64,000 nucleotides of DNA from Myxococcales bacterium (GTDB lineage Bacteria; Myxococcota_A; Polyangia; Palsa-1104; JAEUJZ01). How positions within the stretch are numbered: position 1 is the first letter of the stretch; every line of letters begins with the position of its first letter. The translations under genes were made by a program, and so were the position numbers. Of the stretch, positions 8,032 to 18,132 are shown in pieces. The notes below the pieces were generated by a model. The model saw nothing but the letters and a program-made list of their open reading frames with translations. It did no database searches and was not told the origin of the DNA. The stretch spans positions 62,001-126,000 of the forward strand of contig JAEUKB010000037.1 of NCBI GenBank assembly GCA_016794365.1, given 5' to 3'.

Positions 8032-11000
8032 TCAGGCCGTTCGCTCTCCGTGACAAAAGCGCTGTAACTCGCACTGGAGCGCCTGACAGTCCGCTCGTGG
8101 CGGCATGTCCAGGTGCATTACCGCATGCGTTGGCACGGGTCGCGTCGGCAGCTCTTGGAGCCGCGCGATCAGCTCCGCGAGCTGCGCTGGTTCTTCGCGA
8201 GTCACGACGGGTTTAGGATCCGCGTCTTTCACATACAACATTCCGACGTGAATCGGCGCTGACAGCTGGAAGTGCTGCTGGGTCACAAGCGCGAGGAGCG
8301 TCCGACGGGCTCGGTGCCAGGGACTCTCTTCTCGAGGCGGACTGGCGAGCTGAACATCCAAGACGTGATGGGTTCCGTCGAGGTTTTGCCAGTACGCATC
8401 CAGCTCGCCATACAGCTTATGTGGAAGTCCCGGAACGTCCACTTGGTAGCGCACCGCGCGACGCAGCGATGGCAACTGCATGGCATTGAGCTGCGCTTCC
8501 AGCCAGCGACTGCGCAGCAGCTGAGACAGCCACGTCAAGACTTCCTGCGCGTGCGGTCCGTCGCGTAGTAGACCCAGCGCACCGAGCCACGCGTCGAGAT
8601 CGCTGCCTTGCTTGCGCCAGTCCACCAGGGAAAGCAGTCGCTGCGGCAGGGTTCCGGCGAGCAGACACGCGAGCGGCGACAGATCAAGCGTTTCGTCGCT
8701 GGTTCGGGCTCGTCCGGGCGGCCTGGTCAGCCCAATCGGCGCAGCAGAGAGCAGGTGATGGCGACGAGGACAGGCAATCAGCTCAGCGACGTGGGCACAG
8801 AGCCAGATCGTCTGCGTCGGCTCTCGTCGGTCTGGCTGATACAGGTTGCGTGCTTGCGCTTCGATCCGCGCGAGCTGCTGCGGTGAATCAAGCGGCTGGG
8901 CTGTCAGCGACGGAACGATCGGCTGCTCAATCGGTTGCCACTCGTGAATCGGACCGCCTTGGCTTGCGATCAGCTCGTCGATGGCCTGTCGCCAGGTTCC
9001 AGTCAGGCTTCGATCCGTCTCTCCCAGCCAGATGAGACGGTCTTTGGCGCGGGTTGCAGCGACGTAAAACAAGCGAGCCGACTCGGCCTTGGCGCGCAGC
9101 TTGCGTCGGACGCTGATTCGTCGCTGGGCGAGAGAGGCGCGGCGCTCTCCTTCTTCGTATAAAGACAAGCCCAGGCCTAGATCGCGATCGTAGACCACTT
9201 GTGGTACGTCGCTGCGCTCTCGGGTGGTGCAGCCTGCGACGATGACCGTCGGGAATTCCAGACCTTTCGACTGATGAACGGTCATGATGCGGACGACGTT
9301 GTCATGCTCGCCGAGGACTTGCGCCGTTGGCTCGTCAGACGGATCGCCGTGGGTGCGAATTAGCTCGGGATCGGTCTGGAGACGGACAAAGCGGACAAAC
9401 GCACGCAGCTTTCCTGCATAAGCCTGGGCACGACAGAGCAGGCGATCGACGTTGGCCAGACGCTGTTCTCCGTCGCGATCGGCTGCCAAGATCGCCAAAT
9501 AGTCACTGTGATCGATCGCCAGACGCAGCAGCTGCGCGGGATCCAGTCGATCGGCTTGGGCGACGAGCAAGCGTGCCAAGGCGGAGAAGCGCTGAAGTCG
9601 CTGCATCTCGTCGGCAGGCAGACGAAGCTGTAGATCAGCCGGCAGCGGCAGATCGTCGGGTTCCATATCGTCGGTGATGTGCGGCTGATCGTCGGTGAGC
9701 GTAAGCAGCGAGAGCCGACCCGCGAGATGAAGCCGGGTGAGCGACTCATCAGAAAGTCCGACGAGCGGCGAGCGCAAGACCGCCAGCAGCGCGAGCAGAT
9801 CGGTTGGATCATCAATCAGACGAAGCAGCGACGCGAGATCCAGCACTTCTTGGGCCGCAAAAAAGCCTCGTCCGCGCACCACGTAGTGTGGCACTCGCTT
9901 TCGTCGCAGCGCCGACGTGTAGTGCAGAAGGTGTGTAAAGCGCCGCAGCAGCACGACAATGGTTCCCGGCGGTGTTCCGTCGCTGATAAGCGCACAGATC
10001 CGCTGTGCGAGCAGCTCTGCTTCGCGCACGATGGCGGGCTGCTTGGGCACCTGCGGATTGCTCTCTGTCGTCGGAAGCGCGCGCAGACATTCGACCTGAG
10101 GATACGCAGGCTGATCGCTTCGCTGCGCAAGCAGTGGATCGCGCAGCGGATCCCAACAGACGAACCAATCAGGCATGATTCCCGTCGGTGGCTGCATCAC
10201 ACGAGCGAACAGCGCATTGACGTGATCGAGCACACCGGGCAGCGAGCGAAACGAACGAGCGAGCGTCTCTTCGTCGGCACCGTGTGCGACGAGTCGCTGA
10301 CAGAGCGTCGCAAACGCAGCCACATCGGCACCGCGAAAGTCATAGATCGACTGCTTGCGATCTCCGACGATGTAAATCCGTCCCGGCGAGTGACCTTCGT
10401 CTCCGACGAGCAGCGTCAAAAGCTCTGCTTGAAGTGGGCTGGTGTCCTGAAACTCATCGACGAGAAACACCACAAAGCGCTGGCTCAGCTCGTGACGGAC
10501 TTCGGGATGATCGCGAAGCAGATCGCGCGACAGACGCAGCAGATCCGAAAAATCGAGCACCGCTTCTTCTTGCTTCACCTTGGCAAAGCGCGTCCCGAGC
10601 GGCAAAAGAAGCTGCTCCAATCCCGTCGCCAGCCGTGCCGCTTTGTGCGAGATCGCGATGGCTGATAGATCGTCGAGCGCTTCGTAGGTCTGCTGACGCC
10701 AGTCCTTGATCGCTTGAGTCAGTGACGGATCAGCCTTGGATCCCGTCGGAGCGCGCAGCACCTTCAGGTTGTCCTTCACCTGGCTTAGCTCGGGACGACA
10801 GCGCGTCAGATCATCGAGGCTGAGCAGCGTTTCATCCAGTCGATATGCCAGTCCGTCGAGGATGACAGCTTTCTCAACGGATTTTCCTGACAGCGCGCTC
10901 GCATGACAACCGATTTCGTGCAGGGTCGTCGCAAGTTGCGTGCGGATTTCGTGTAGCTCGACGAGGAGCTGATCGGGCTGATAGGCCGCTGCGATGCCTT

Positions 11001-11682
11001 CGGCGGGACGTCCTTCCTCGGCGCGCTGACGATAGAGCTGACAGAGCACTTCGACCAGACCGCCGTCCCCGCCGCTGCCCGAGGAAAAACCCAGCTCTGC
11101 GAGCAGTCGCACCATGGTTTCGCGCAGGGCTGGATCGTCGCTGACTGAGTCTGGATCTTCGATCGCACTGAGGACCAGCTCTTCACAGGTCTCGCGCAGT
11201 CGGGAAGATGCTTCATCTTCGTCGAGAAGTGTAAACTCAGGATCCAGACCCAAGACCTGGGCATAGCGACGAAGCAGCGACGCAGCGAAGGAGTGAAACG
11301 TGCTGATCGTCGCGCTTCCGAGAGAAGAAAGAACCTGTTCCCAGTCGTGAATGGCTGGAAGCGCTGCGCCGAGAGATTCCGCTGTTTCGACGAGAGCTGA
11401 CTCTTTGTCTCGAAGTGCTGCGACGGGATCTCCGGCTTCGTTTTCGCTGATCAGACGACAGATTTGATGGATTCGTCCGACGAGCTTGCTGCGCATCTCA
11501 GCGGCTGCTTTTTCGGTAAACGTCAGCGCACAGATCTTTTGGGGTGCAATCGCTCGTCGGTGAGCCGTCAGACCTGCACACAGATGTAGATACTGCGTGA
11601 GCAGCGCGTGCGTCTTGCCCGTCCCGGCTCCGGCTTGAACGACGCGATCGTGCTGAAGCAAAAAGCGCAGCGCGTCACTCAT
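8032..11682 (-). CDS. addA: AddA-like UvrD-family helicase subunit
   Basis: A 1216-residue SF1A helicase, the right size for AddA/RecB-type subunits that process double-strand breaks for recombination. Seen are Walker A AGAGTGKT (residues 17-24), DFSDLL, Walker B DEFQDT (409-414), IVGDRKQSIYDFRGAD, LARSFRS, MTVHQSKGLEFP and FYVAATRAKDRL. The C-terminal nuclease-like region keeps GELD (Asp1095), but the expected D-x-K is DVQ (Asp1109, Gln1111), so this nuclease is probably inactive. It starts inside the stop of the partner gene (ATGA, 11679-11682). AddA is favoured over RecB because of the AddB-like partner. Confidence 0.85.
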   Translation of the reverse strand: MSDALRFLLQHDRVVQAGAGTGKTHALLTQYLHLCAGLTAHRRAIAPQKICALTFTEKAAAEMRSKLVGRIHQICRLISENEAGDPVAALRDKESALVETAESLGAALPAIHDWEQVLSSLGSATISTFHSFAASLLRRYAQVLGLDPEFTLLDEDEASSRLRETCEELVLSAIEDPDSVSDDPALRETMVRLLAELGFSSGSGGDGGLVEVLCQLYRQRAEEGRPAEGIAAAYQPDQLLVELHEIRTQLATTLHEIGCHASALSGKSVEKAVILDGLAYRLDETLLSLDDLTRCRPELSQVKDNLKVLRAPTGSKADPSLTQAIKDWRQQTYEALDDLSAIAISHKAARLATGLEQLLLPLGTRFAKVKQEEAVLDFSDLLRLSRDLLRDHPEVRHELSQRFVVFLVDEFQDTSPLQAELLTLLVGDEGHSPGRIYIVGDRKQSIYDFRGADVAAFATLCQRLVAHGADEETLARSFRSLPGVLDHVNALFARVMQPPTGIMPDWFVCWDPLRDPLLAQRSDQPAYPQVECLRALPTTESNPQVPKQPAIVREAELLAQRICALISDGTPPGTIVVLLRRFTHLLHYTSALRRKRVPHYVVRGRGFFAAQEVLDLASLLRLIDDPTDLLALLAVLRSPLVGLSDESLTRLHLAGRLSLLTLTDDQPHITDDMEPDDLPLPADLQLRLPADEMQRLQRFSALARLLVAQADRLDPAQLLRLAIDHSDYLAILAADRDGEQRLANVDRLLCRAQAYAGKLRAFVRFVRLQTDPELIRTHGDPSDEPTAQVLGEHDNVVRIMTVHQSKGLEFPTVIVAGCTTRERSDVPQVVYDRDLGLGLSLYEEGERRASLAQRRISVRRKLRAKAESARLFYVAATRAKDRLIWLGETDRSLTGTWRQAIDELIASQGGPIHEWQPIEQPIVPSLTAQPLDSPQQLARIEAQARNLYQPDRREPTQTIWLCAHVAELIACPRRHHLLSAAPIGLTRPPGRARTSDETLDLSPLACLLAGTLPQRLLSLVDWRKQGSDLDAWLGALGLLRDGPHAQEVLTWLSQLLRSRWLEAQLNAMQLPSLRRAVRYQVDVPGLPHKLYGELDAYWQNLDGTHHVLDVQLASPPREESPWHRARRTLLALVTQQHFQLSAPIHVGMLYVKDADPKPVVTREEPAQLAELIARLQELPTRPVPTHAVMHLDMPPRADCQALQCELQRFCHGERTA

Positions 11683-14600
11683 GGGTTGTCTCCGTCGAGA
11701 ACATCAAGCGTGGGCGAGAGCTGACTGGGCATACTCGAGTCTGCTGACGAGGCCGATGAAGTCGAGCTGCTGGTCTGATCGTCGCTGTCTTCGTCTGAAT
11801 CAAGGGGCGCTGCACCAATGCGACAGACGCTTTCAAGCCCGCAGCCTTCGCAGGTCTGCGGCCTGATCGCAAAGTCTCCGTCGCGCAGCCGTCTCCACAA
11901 GCGATACGCGACTTCCGCTACGTTTCCGTCGGGATGTTGCAGTCGGATCGTGCGATCGAGCGTCGTCATCTCTGCGTTATCGAGCGCCTGGGTCACTTTT
12001 CCCTGACGCAGCGAGTAGTAGCGCGCGGTGACGTGATGCAGTGGCTGCTCGGCATTGAGCGTCGGATCGGCTCGTAGCGCAGCGACGTAGAGCGGAAGCT
12101 GAAACGAGGTCTTGAGCAGCTCGTGCTTGAGGTAGTGCTGATAGCGCTCGCGACGACCGGCTTTGTAGTCGAGAACGACCGCTTTTCCCGTCCCCAGATC
12201 GACGCGATCGATGATGCCGTGAATGTGTAGCGCCATGCGTCCTTCGTCGCCCTGCGCCGCTGCGATCGCGAGCGGTCCAAACTGCCACTCAAACAGCGCG
12301 GGCTGGCAGTCGGGATCGGGCGGCTCTTTGGACTCTTGCTCGACGAGACGCCACAGCTCGCTGCGCAGACGCATCACCCGAACCTTGAGCAGCTCGGGAT
12401 GTCCGATGTGTTCTTTTTGCGTAAAGTCGGCGACCACGACGCTGATTGCTTCGTCGAGCGCTTGCCGATCGCTGTCATCGGCACGCAGCGGCAAGCGATG
12501 CGCAGCGACGCGATCTTTGAAGAAAGCTTCGAGCACCGCGTGATGCAGTCGTCCCGACGCGAGTGGATCCAGCTCTTCTCCGCCTTCGCCCATCGGACGG
12601 AGCCCGAGCACGCGACGCGCAAAGAAGCGAAACGGACAGCGCGCAAAGTCTTCGAGCACCGACGCGGACAGCGGATGTTGTGGGCTACCGGGCAGACGCG
12701 GCTGAAGCACTCCGATCAGGCTCTCATCGAGAATTCGTCCCACAAACGGATGACTGTGCGAGCTGGCTGACTCGTCGGGAAGCGCGGCGAGAGCAAAGAA
12801 GCGACTGCGCTGCTCTTCGATGCGAGACAGCGCGACGATGCGACCCACACGCGACCGATCGAGCGACGAAAGAGTCGGAACCAGCGACGGAAAGCGCACC
12901 ACGGTCTGCCATAGATCGGCCAGGTGATGATCGCTTTGCAGGCTGCGAGCGTCGAGCACAGACGGAACCGGCAGGCTCGCTGCTTGGATGATGTCGTCGA
13001 TAAACAGCGATCGCGCGACGGGTCGTCCTTCTTCATCGGACTGCGGCCAGAACAGATGTGCCGACGAGGTATGCGCCAGCGCAACCGCCAGCTTGAGCGG
13101 CTCTGCGTCCATTTCGTGCTGAGCCAGCGGAAACAGCGATCGTCCAAGCTGCTGCTCGATCAGACGGCGATCGGCGTCGGGCAACAGACCATCATCGGGA
13201 TGATAGGCGGGTAGCTCTCCGTCGATGAGTCCACAGATCAGCAGCTGCGCAAACGTCTGCGACGGAATATCGGACAGCTCACCGACGGAAATCGCATGCG
13301 GTCTGGGCACCGACAGCGGCTGTTCCCACAGGCGCTCGAGCGTCAGCTTGAGCAGCGTCGCAAACGCTCGCTGAGAGAGCTGTTTTCCGACGGAGCCCAG
13401 CTTACGTGCCCACTGCGGCAGCTCTGACAGCGCGTGGGTCAGGACCAGCGTCAGCGTCTCGTCGCGCTGGTGCGCTGCCATAAGCTGTGTCACCACGTCG
13501 GCACTTGCACTGTCTTCGTCGCACAGAAGCTCGGGCAGCGCCTGGGTGCGATCAAAAAAGCCCAGTCGATGCAGCAGCCGATCGAGCGCGCGACAGTGAT
13601 CGAAGATCGTCGCTTCCTCGGGCAGCGTCTGTAGCTCACGGAGCACGGCATCAGCTTGCTCTGCGACGAGCTGAAGGTGCGATGGCTTGCTGCGTTTTCG
13701 TTGCGACTCGGCGATCGCTTGTGCCGACAGCCAGGTTCGCAGCCGCGTCAGTCCCCACGTTGGCTCTCCGTCGCTTGGCTGATCCCACAGGCTGCCGGTT
13801 GGCTGTTTTTTTCGCGGATGCCGCAGGCTGCGCACGCCCGCTGATCGCATCGCTTGTGCCAGCAGCCACGGCTTGTCAGCGAGCGGACCGGGAAAGCGCA
13901 GATAGCGGCTCGTCACAAGCTGAAGCAAGCTTTCTCTCGGCAGCCCGAGCGCAAGCACTTCGTAGATCTGAAGAATCAGACGCAGCGCAGACGGAAGCGG
14001 TGAAGCGGGAGCGCTCTGGACTGCGCGCAGTTTCGCAAGTGGCGTCGTCGGAATCCCGGCGCGAAACAGCGCACTGATAAGGCGCTCTCGACGTTCTTTG
14101 GTCTGTGCGACGATGGCGATCTGATGGGCTGGCACACCGCGTGACAACAGCGCATGGACTTTGGCGACGACAGCTTGGGCTTCCACTTGCGGCGAAGAGA
14201 CAGGATGCAGCGACAGCAGCTCGGACAGCTCACCGGGCATAGTCCGCGACGGCATACCGAGCGGTCGAAACAGTCCACAGACGAAGCGAGCCCACGGCGA
14301 GTCATCTTGCGCATACGGACCGAGCGGAACGCTCTCTTCTTCGAGAGGAAGCTCATGTCGGCGATACAGCGCATCGAAAATTGGCTTGATGGCGCGCTGA
14401 AGCTGCGGTCTGTCTTCGACGGAAGGAATGAGCAGCTTGATCGGATGACCGGCTTGCAAAAGCACATCGAGCGCCAAAAGCAGCGACGGAAGCGCTGCTT
14501 GCTCGGGTCCACCGATCGCCAGATGAAGTCCCGAGATCTCGATCGCATCCAGATCGAGCTGCGCCAGCTGTTGCGCCCGTCGTCGCAGTCCTTCATGCAG

Positions 14601-15038
14601 CAGTCTTTCGTCGCTGAGCCCGCGCTTTCCGAGTAGCTCTTGGGACAGCGCACACAGCGCAGCCACTCGCGACACACGCGCCGCTTGGCTCTGCTTGTTG
14701 GGATCGGTTCCGGCCTGATCGTGGAGCTTCTTCCCGAGCTTTTGAAGGGACGCGACCGGCAGGCCCACCGCTTCGGCTGCACGCAACAGCCGAGCGATGG
14801 AGCGATGAAGTCCCGCGCTTTCACGAAGATCGAGCTGCTCACAAGCGGACGATGCAACCAGGAAGTCGCGCAGCACTTCACCAATCGGTCCGACCAGTTT
14901 GGCGCGTAGCTCTGGTGGCGTGGCTTGCTCGGCCCAGTCCCACAGCGCGTACGCCGCGTCGTCACCTTGCGAGTCACGGGCCGCTTCAAATCGGTGCGCA
15001 AGCTTGCCGCGCGACGTGGTGAGCCGGAGAACCCGCAT
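11679..15038 (-). CDS. addB: AddB-like nuclease subunit with iron-sulphur staple
   Basis: A 1119-residue partner of the helicase. The C-terminus holds a PD-(D/E)XK nuclease with IIDRVD and VVLDYKAG (Asp957, Lys959), framed by four cysteines: Cys801 in FARCPFRFF and Cys1063/1066/1072 in CEGCGLESVC. This is the layout of the AddB 4Fe-4S staple. The central part contains a UvrD-like inactive helicase fold, and no Walker A is seen at the N-terminus. The complex would resect ends for RecA. The gene precedes addA and overlaps it by four bases; a 114-base divergent spacer separates it from the phosphatase gene. Confidence 0.82.
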   Translation of the reverse strand: MRVLRLTTSRGKLAHRFEAARDSQGDDAAYALWDWAEQATPPELRAKLVGPIGEVLRDFLVASSACEQLDLRESAGLHRSIARLLRAAEAVGLPVASLQKLGKKLHDQAGTDPNKQSQAARVSRVAALCALSQELLGKRGLSDERLLHEGLRRRAQQLAQLDLDAIEISGLHLAIGGPEQAALPSLLLALDVLLQAGHPIKLLIPSVEDRPQLQRAIKPIFDALYRRHELPLEEESVPLGPYAQDDSPWARFVCGLFRPLGMPSRTMPGELSELLSLHPVSSPQVEAQAVVAKVHALLSRGVPAHQIAIVAQTKERRERLISALFRAGIPTTPLAKLRAVQSAPASPLPSALRLILQIYEVLALGLPRESLLQLVTSRYLRFPGPLADKPWLLAQAMRSAGVRSLRHPRKKQPTGSLWDQPSDGEPTWGLTRLRTWLSAQAIAESQRKRSKPSHLQLVAEQADAVLRELQTLPEEATIFDHCRALDRLLHRLGFFDRTQALPELLCDEDSASADVVTQLMAAHQRDETLTLVLTHALSELPQWARKLGSVGKQLSQRAFATLLKLTLERLWEQPLSVPRPHAISVGELSDIPSQTFAQLLICGLIDGELPAYHPDDGLLPDADRRLIEQQLGRSLFPLAQHEMDAEPLKLAVALAHTSSAHLFWPQSDEEGRPVARSLFIDDIIQAASLPVPSVLDARSLQSDHHLADLWQTVVRFPSLVPTLSSLDRSRVGRIVALSRIEEQRSRFFALAALPDESASSHSHPFVGRILDESLIGVLQPRLPGSPQHPLSASVLEDFARCPFRFFARRVLGLRPMGEGGEELDPLASGRLHHAVLEAFFKDRVAAHRLPLRADDSDRQALDEAISVVVADFTQKEHIGHPELLKVRVMRLRSELWRLVEQESKEPPDPDCQPALFEWQFGPLAIAAAQGDEGRMALHIHGIIDRVDLGTGKAVVLDYKAGRRERYQHYLKHELLKTSFQLPLYVAALRADPTLNAEQPLHHVTARYYSLRQGKVTQALDNAEMTTLDRTIRLQHPDGNVAEVAYRLWRRLRDGDFAIRPQTCEGCGLESVCRIGAAPLDSDEDSDDQTSSSTSSASSADSSMPSQLSPTLDVLDGDNP

Positions 15039-15152
15039 CCGCGCTGCATACCACAGGCCAAGGACCGCTGCACATCCGTCGGACAGGACGGGCCAGTGGA
15101 TAAACCATCAGAACATACGGTACGATGGCCTCTTGTGCTGGAGACTGTGAAG

Positions 15153-16913
15153 ATGACCCGAAGTAAGGGCCTGCGGATCTCTGTCCTTTTGGCGTTTGGT
15201 GCGGTGGCGGCACTTTCAGCCAATGGAGCCTTGCAAGGTGCGGTGGCGGCACCTGTGGCTCGTCCGGCGGCGGCGAAACCGGCTACGCCAGTGGGAAAGC
15301 CTGCTGGCAAGCCTGCGACGGCGCAGACGGCGACGGCTCCCAAGCTGGTGCTGCTCATCGTGGCGGATCAGTTTCGGGCCGACAACCTCACGCGCTGGTC
15401 ACACCTGCTCAGCGAGGGCGGCGTCAAAAAGCTGATGACGCAAGGCGCACGAGCAATTGGACGGTACGGCCAGCAGAACACCTACACAGGGCCGGGCCAT
15501 GCGCTGATTGCGACGGGCTCGTACGGATATCTAAACGGAATCACCCAGAACAAGTTCTGGAACCGTCAGGCTGGACGTGCCGAGTCAATGCTCTACGACG
15601 GAAACGTCAAGATCATCGGCGAAAAAGACCTGTCGCTCGAAGACGATAGCTCGCCGCGAAACCTGCTTGGCAGCACCGTGTTCGACGAGCTGCGCTTTTC
15701 CAACAAAGACAGCAAGGTTGTGTCGGTATCGCTCAAGGCGCGCGGCGCGATCCTGCTCGGCGGACACACCGGCCAAGCCTATTGGTTTTCCGATCAGACC
15801 GGCGAGATGACGACCTCGACGTTCTACGGAAACGATGTGCCCGACTGGGTCAAGCGCTGGAACAGCGGCAAGATGGCCGACAAGCTGTTTGGCAAGGTCT
15901 GGGATCGGCTGCTGCCTGAGTCGGCGTACCCCAACATCGATGCGTCGCCGCACGAAGCGGATCTCAAAGGGCTCGGACGGGTGTTTCCGCATCCGACCAA
16001 TGCCAAGCAGCAAGCGCCGGGACCGGGCTACTACGAGTCGGTGAACTACACTCCGACGGGTCTGGAAATCCAGATGGACTTTGCGCGGGCAGCTCTCGAA
16101 GGAGAGCAGCTTGGACAGCGCGGAGTCACCGACGCACTGGCGATCTCGGTGAGTGGTACGGACCTGGCGGGACACCTGTTTGGACCGTACAGCCACGAAT
16201 ACCAAGACATGGTCCTGCGCTTCGATCGCGCCGTCGAAAAGCTGCTGCAAGACCTGGAAAAGAAGTTCAAGCCGGGCGAGCTGGTCGTGGCCTTTACCGC
16301 CGATCACGGTGCAGCGCCGATTCCCGAAGAAGCGATGCAAAAGAGCCTGCTCGCCGGTCGGGTGCGCAAAGGAATCGTCAAAGACACCGTGCAAAAAGCG
16401 CTGTCGCAGCACTACTCGATTCAAGGCGAGTGGGTCGCGGCGCTGGAGGATCCGAGCGTCTACATCTCGCCGAAGATGATTGCGCAAGCGAAGGCCGATC
16501 CGGTGCAGGTCGAAGAAGTGGCGGGACGCGCGGTGCTCGAGATTCCGGGCGTGCTCGGTTACTTTACGCGGTCACAGCTAATGCGTGGCTGGGTGCCTCC
16601 GACGGACGCAGCGACAGCGGTGATTCGCAGCTACTTTCCGTCGCGAGGCGGTGAGCTGGTGCTGATGATGGCGCCGTTTTATTTCTGGGGAAAGTACGGC
16701 GAAAAAGAGCAGGGCACGTCGCATGGTTCGTTCTATCGCTACGATACCGAAGTGCCGGTGGTGTTCTTTGGTCCGCAGTTTAATCCCGGTGAGTACGGCG
16801 TCATCGATCAAGTAGACTTTGCGGCGACGCTGGCGCACGCGCTCCGGCTCACGCCTCCGTCGTCGTGTGCGGGACGACCTGTGATGCCGATGCTCAAGCC
16901 GCGAACGCCGTAA
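15153..16913 (+). CDS. secreted PafA-like alkaline phosphatase / nucleotide pyrophosphatase
   Basis: A 586-residue exported enzyme of the type I phosphodiesterase/alkaline phosphatase superfamily. ATG 15153 gives a signal peptide (SVLLAFGAVAALSANGAL) followed by an Ala/Pro linker. Metal and catalytic motifs are IVADQFRAD (first Asp), NTYTGPGHALIATG with the nucleophile threonine (Thr112 by alignment to the pattern), SGTDLAGHLFGPYSHEYQD, and AFTADHGAAPIP. These bind two zinc ions. PafA-type enzymes hydrolyse phosphate monoesters in the periplasm and often work under phosphate limitation; the true substrate is not shown by the sequence. Confidence 0.85.
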   Translation: MTRSKGLRISVLLAFGAVAALSANGALQGAVAAPVARPAAAKPATPVGKPAGKPATAQTATAPKLVLLIVADQFRADNLTRWSHLLSEGGVKKLMTQGARAIGRYGQQNTYTGPGHALIATGSYGYLNGITQNKFWNRQAGRAESMLYDGNVKIIGEKDLSLEDDSSPRNLLGSTVFDELRFSNKDSKVVSVSLKARGAILLGGHTGQAYWFSDQTGEMTTSTFYGNDVPDWVKRWNSGKMADKLFGKVWDRLLPESAYPNIDASPHEADLKGLGRVFPHPTNAKQQAPGPGYYESVNYTPTGLEIQMDFARAALEGEQLGQRGVTDALAISVSGTDLAGHLFGPYSHEYQDMVLRFDRAVEKLLQDLEKKFKPGELVVAFTADHGAAPIPEEAMQKSLLAGRVRKGIVKDTVQKALSQHYSIQGEWVAALEDPSVYISPKMIAQAKADPVQVEEVAGRAVLEIPGVLGYFTRSQLMRGWVPPTDAATAVIRSYFPSRGGELVLMMAPFYFWGKYGEKEQGTSHGSFYRYDTEVPVVFFGPQFNPGEYGVIDQVDFAATLAHALRLTPPSSCAGRPVMPMLKPRTP

Positions 16914-16924
16914 GATCATCTCGC

Positions 16925-17731
16925 ATGGGGAACGAAATGCTGGACTGGGCGGAGCGAACGTCTCGGCTGATTTTGATCGCGGCAGCGACGGCTTCTCTGC
17001 TTTCTGGCGAGGCGCTGGCCAAAAAGAAAAAAGGCCCCGGTCCGGTTCAGCAAGATCCGATGGAAACCGAGGCCAACCCGCAGAACACCGGCGGCTCGGG
17101 ATCGACGGGCGGCTCTGACACGGGCGGGGGAAGCACGGGCTCGTCGTCGGGCGGAAGCGCAGGAAGCAGTGGCGCGGGCGGCTCGGGCAGCGGTGGCTCA
17201 GGCGGCAGCAGCTCGGGCAGCAGCAGCTCGGGCGGCGGTGGCTCGTCAAGCGCGGGCGGAAGCACGCGGAGCGGTCGCTACATGCTGAGCCTCAAGGTCG
17301 GCGCTGCGCCATGCGTATACTTTGGCGGCGGCTGCGGGCTGCTTCATCAAGGCGTCGCCGGACTGGAGTTTGCGTGGCAGCTCACTCCGTCGGCCAATGC
17401 GTACCTGATCGTGCCCGTGCAAGCGCAGTTTCGCGCCAGCCTTGGCACGCTGATGATTCCCGTCGGCATTCAGTACGACATCGGGCTGCCGGTGCCAAAC
17501 CTGTACATCTATCCACGAGTCAGCGTCGGATACGCAGTGTCCTTAACGGGCGCGGCGGGCAGCGTCATCGCCGATCACTTCGGCGTCGCAATTCCCGAGG
17601 TCGGCATCAAGTACGTCTTTTCCGGTCGCTATCACCTCGGCGGAGAAGTCGTCAGCTTGCCAGTGCTGTTTAGCAGCCGCTCCGTCGTCATTCACTATCG
17701 CGCCGCGCTGTCTTTTGGCGTCAGCTTCTAG
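16925..17731 (+). CDS. outer-membrane beta-barrel-like protein with Gly/Ser linker
   Basis: A 268-residue exported protein. The N-terminus has a signal peptide (LILIAAATASLLSGEALA) followed by KKKK; residues about 54-114 are almost only Gly and Ser, a flexible linker; residues about 118-268 alternate as short beta strands (YMLSLKVGAAPCVYF, LMIPVGIQYDIGLP) and end with SFGVSF, a terminal Phe as expected for an outer-membrane barrel. The start at 16925 lies 11 bases after the phosphatase stop; ATG 16937 is an alternative. No family assigned. Confidence 0.55.
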   Translation: MGNEMLDWAERTSRLILIAAATASLLSGEALAKKKKGPGPVQQDPMETEANPQNTGGSGSTGGSDTGGGSTGSSSGGSAGSSGAGGSGSGGSGGSSSGSSSSGGGGSSSAGGSTRSGRYMLSLKVGAAPCVYFGGGCGLLHQGVAGLEFAWQLTPSANAYLIVPVQAQFRASLGTLMIPVGIQYDIGLPVPNLYIYPRVSVGYAVSLTGAAGSVIADHFGVAIPEVGIKYVFSGRYHLGGEVVSLPVLFSSRSVVIHYRAALSFGVSF

Positions 17732-17800
17732 TCACGAGCGTTCCATCACAAGCGTTCCGTCACGAGCGTTCCGTCACGAGCGTTCCGTCACGAGCGTTCC
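17731..17800. repeat. tandem array, five 14-bp units (GTCACGAGCGTTCC)
   Basis: Five head-to-tail copies of GTCACGAGCGTTCC begin at the last base of the preceding stop codon; the second copy differs at two positions. The array ends nine bases before the stop of the convergent fmdB gene. The reverse complement contains GGAACGC, also the core of the array on the other side of fmdB. Confidence 0.95.
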
Positions 17801-17809
17801 GTCGGAACA

Positions 17810-18070
17810 TCAGTTTACGCTACAGTCGCAGTCCTCGCAGCCGGGACGGTTCTGGCGCTTGACGGGATTGAAGACCGGCTCTTTGGCTTCTTTGCCATCG
17901 CCACGGATGCCCGTCACGGACAGGACGCGCGCGACGGTGCCTTGACCGACGGACACTGAAGATCCTTTGCTCTTGCGGCACAGCTCACCGCACTGGGTTC
18001 GGACGGTCCCGAGCGATTCCAGGGACTCGAGCACTGCACCGCACTCACACTCGTATTCATAGATCGGCAT
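17810..18070 (-). CDS. FmdB-family zinc-ribbon protein
   Basis: An 86-residue protein starting MPIYEYECECGAVLESLESL, the FmdB signature. The zinc ribbon uses Cys8, Cys10, Cys27 and Cys31; the middle contains a loop with GDGKEAKEPVFNPVKR, and the end has a further Cys pair (GCEDCDC). FmdB proteins are thought to be regulators, but the function is not established. The start at 18070 was chosen because it gives the family N-terminus; an earlier in-frame ATG at 18085 adds MYVPT. The gene lies between two tandem-repeat arrays. Confidence 0.85.
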   Translation of the reverse strand: MPIYEYECECGAVLESLESLGTVRTQCGELCRKSKGSSVSVGQGTVARVLSVTGIRGDGKEAKEPVFNPVKRQNRPGCEDCDCSVN

Positions 18071-18132
18071 GGTGGGAACGTACACGCGCGGGCTGCGCTG
18101 TCAAAGGTCTGCTGGGATTGCCATTTTTGCGC

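Noticed and set aside
13976..15358. A 460-codon frame on the minus strand overlapping addB and the phosphatase start
   Set aside because: It is a shifted frame of addB, very rich in Arg, Ser and Cys, and extends into the divergent promoter region.
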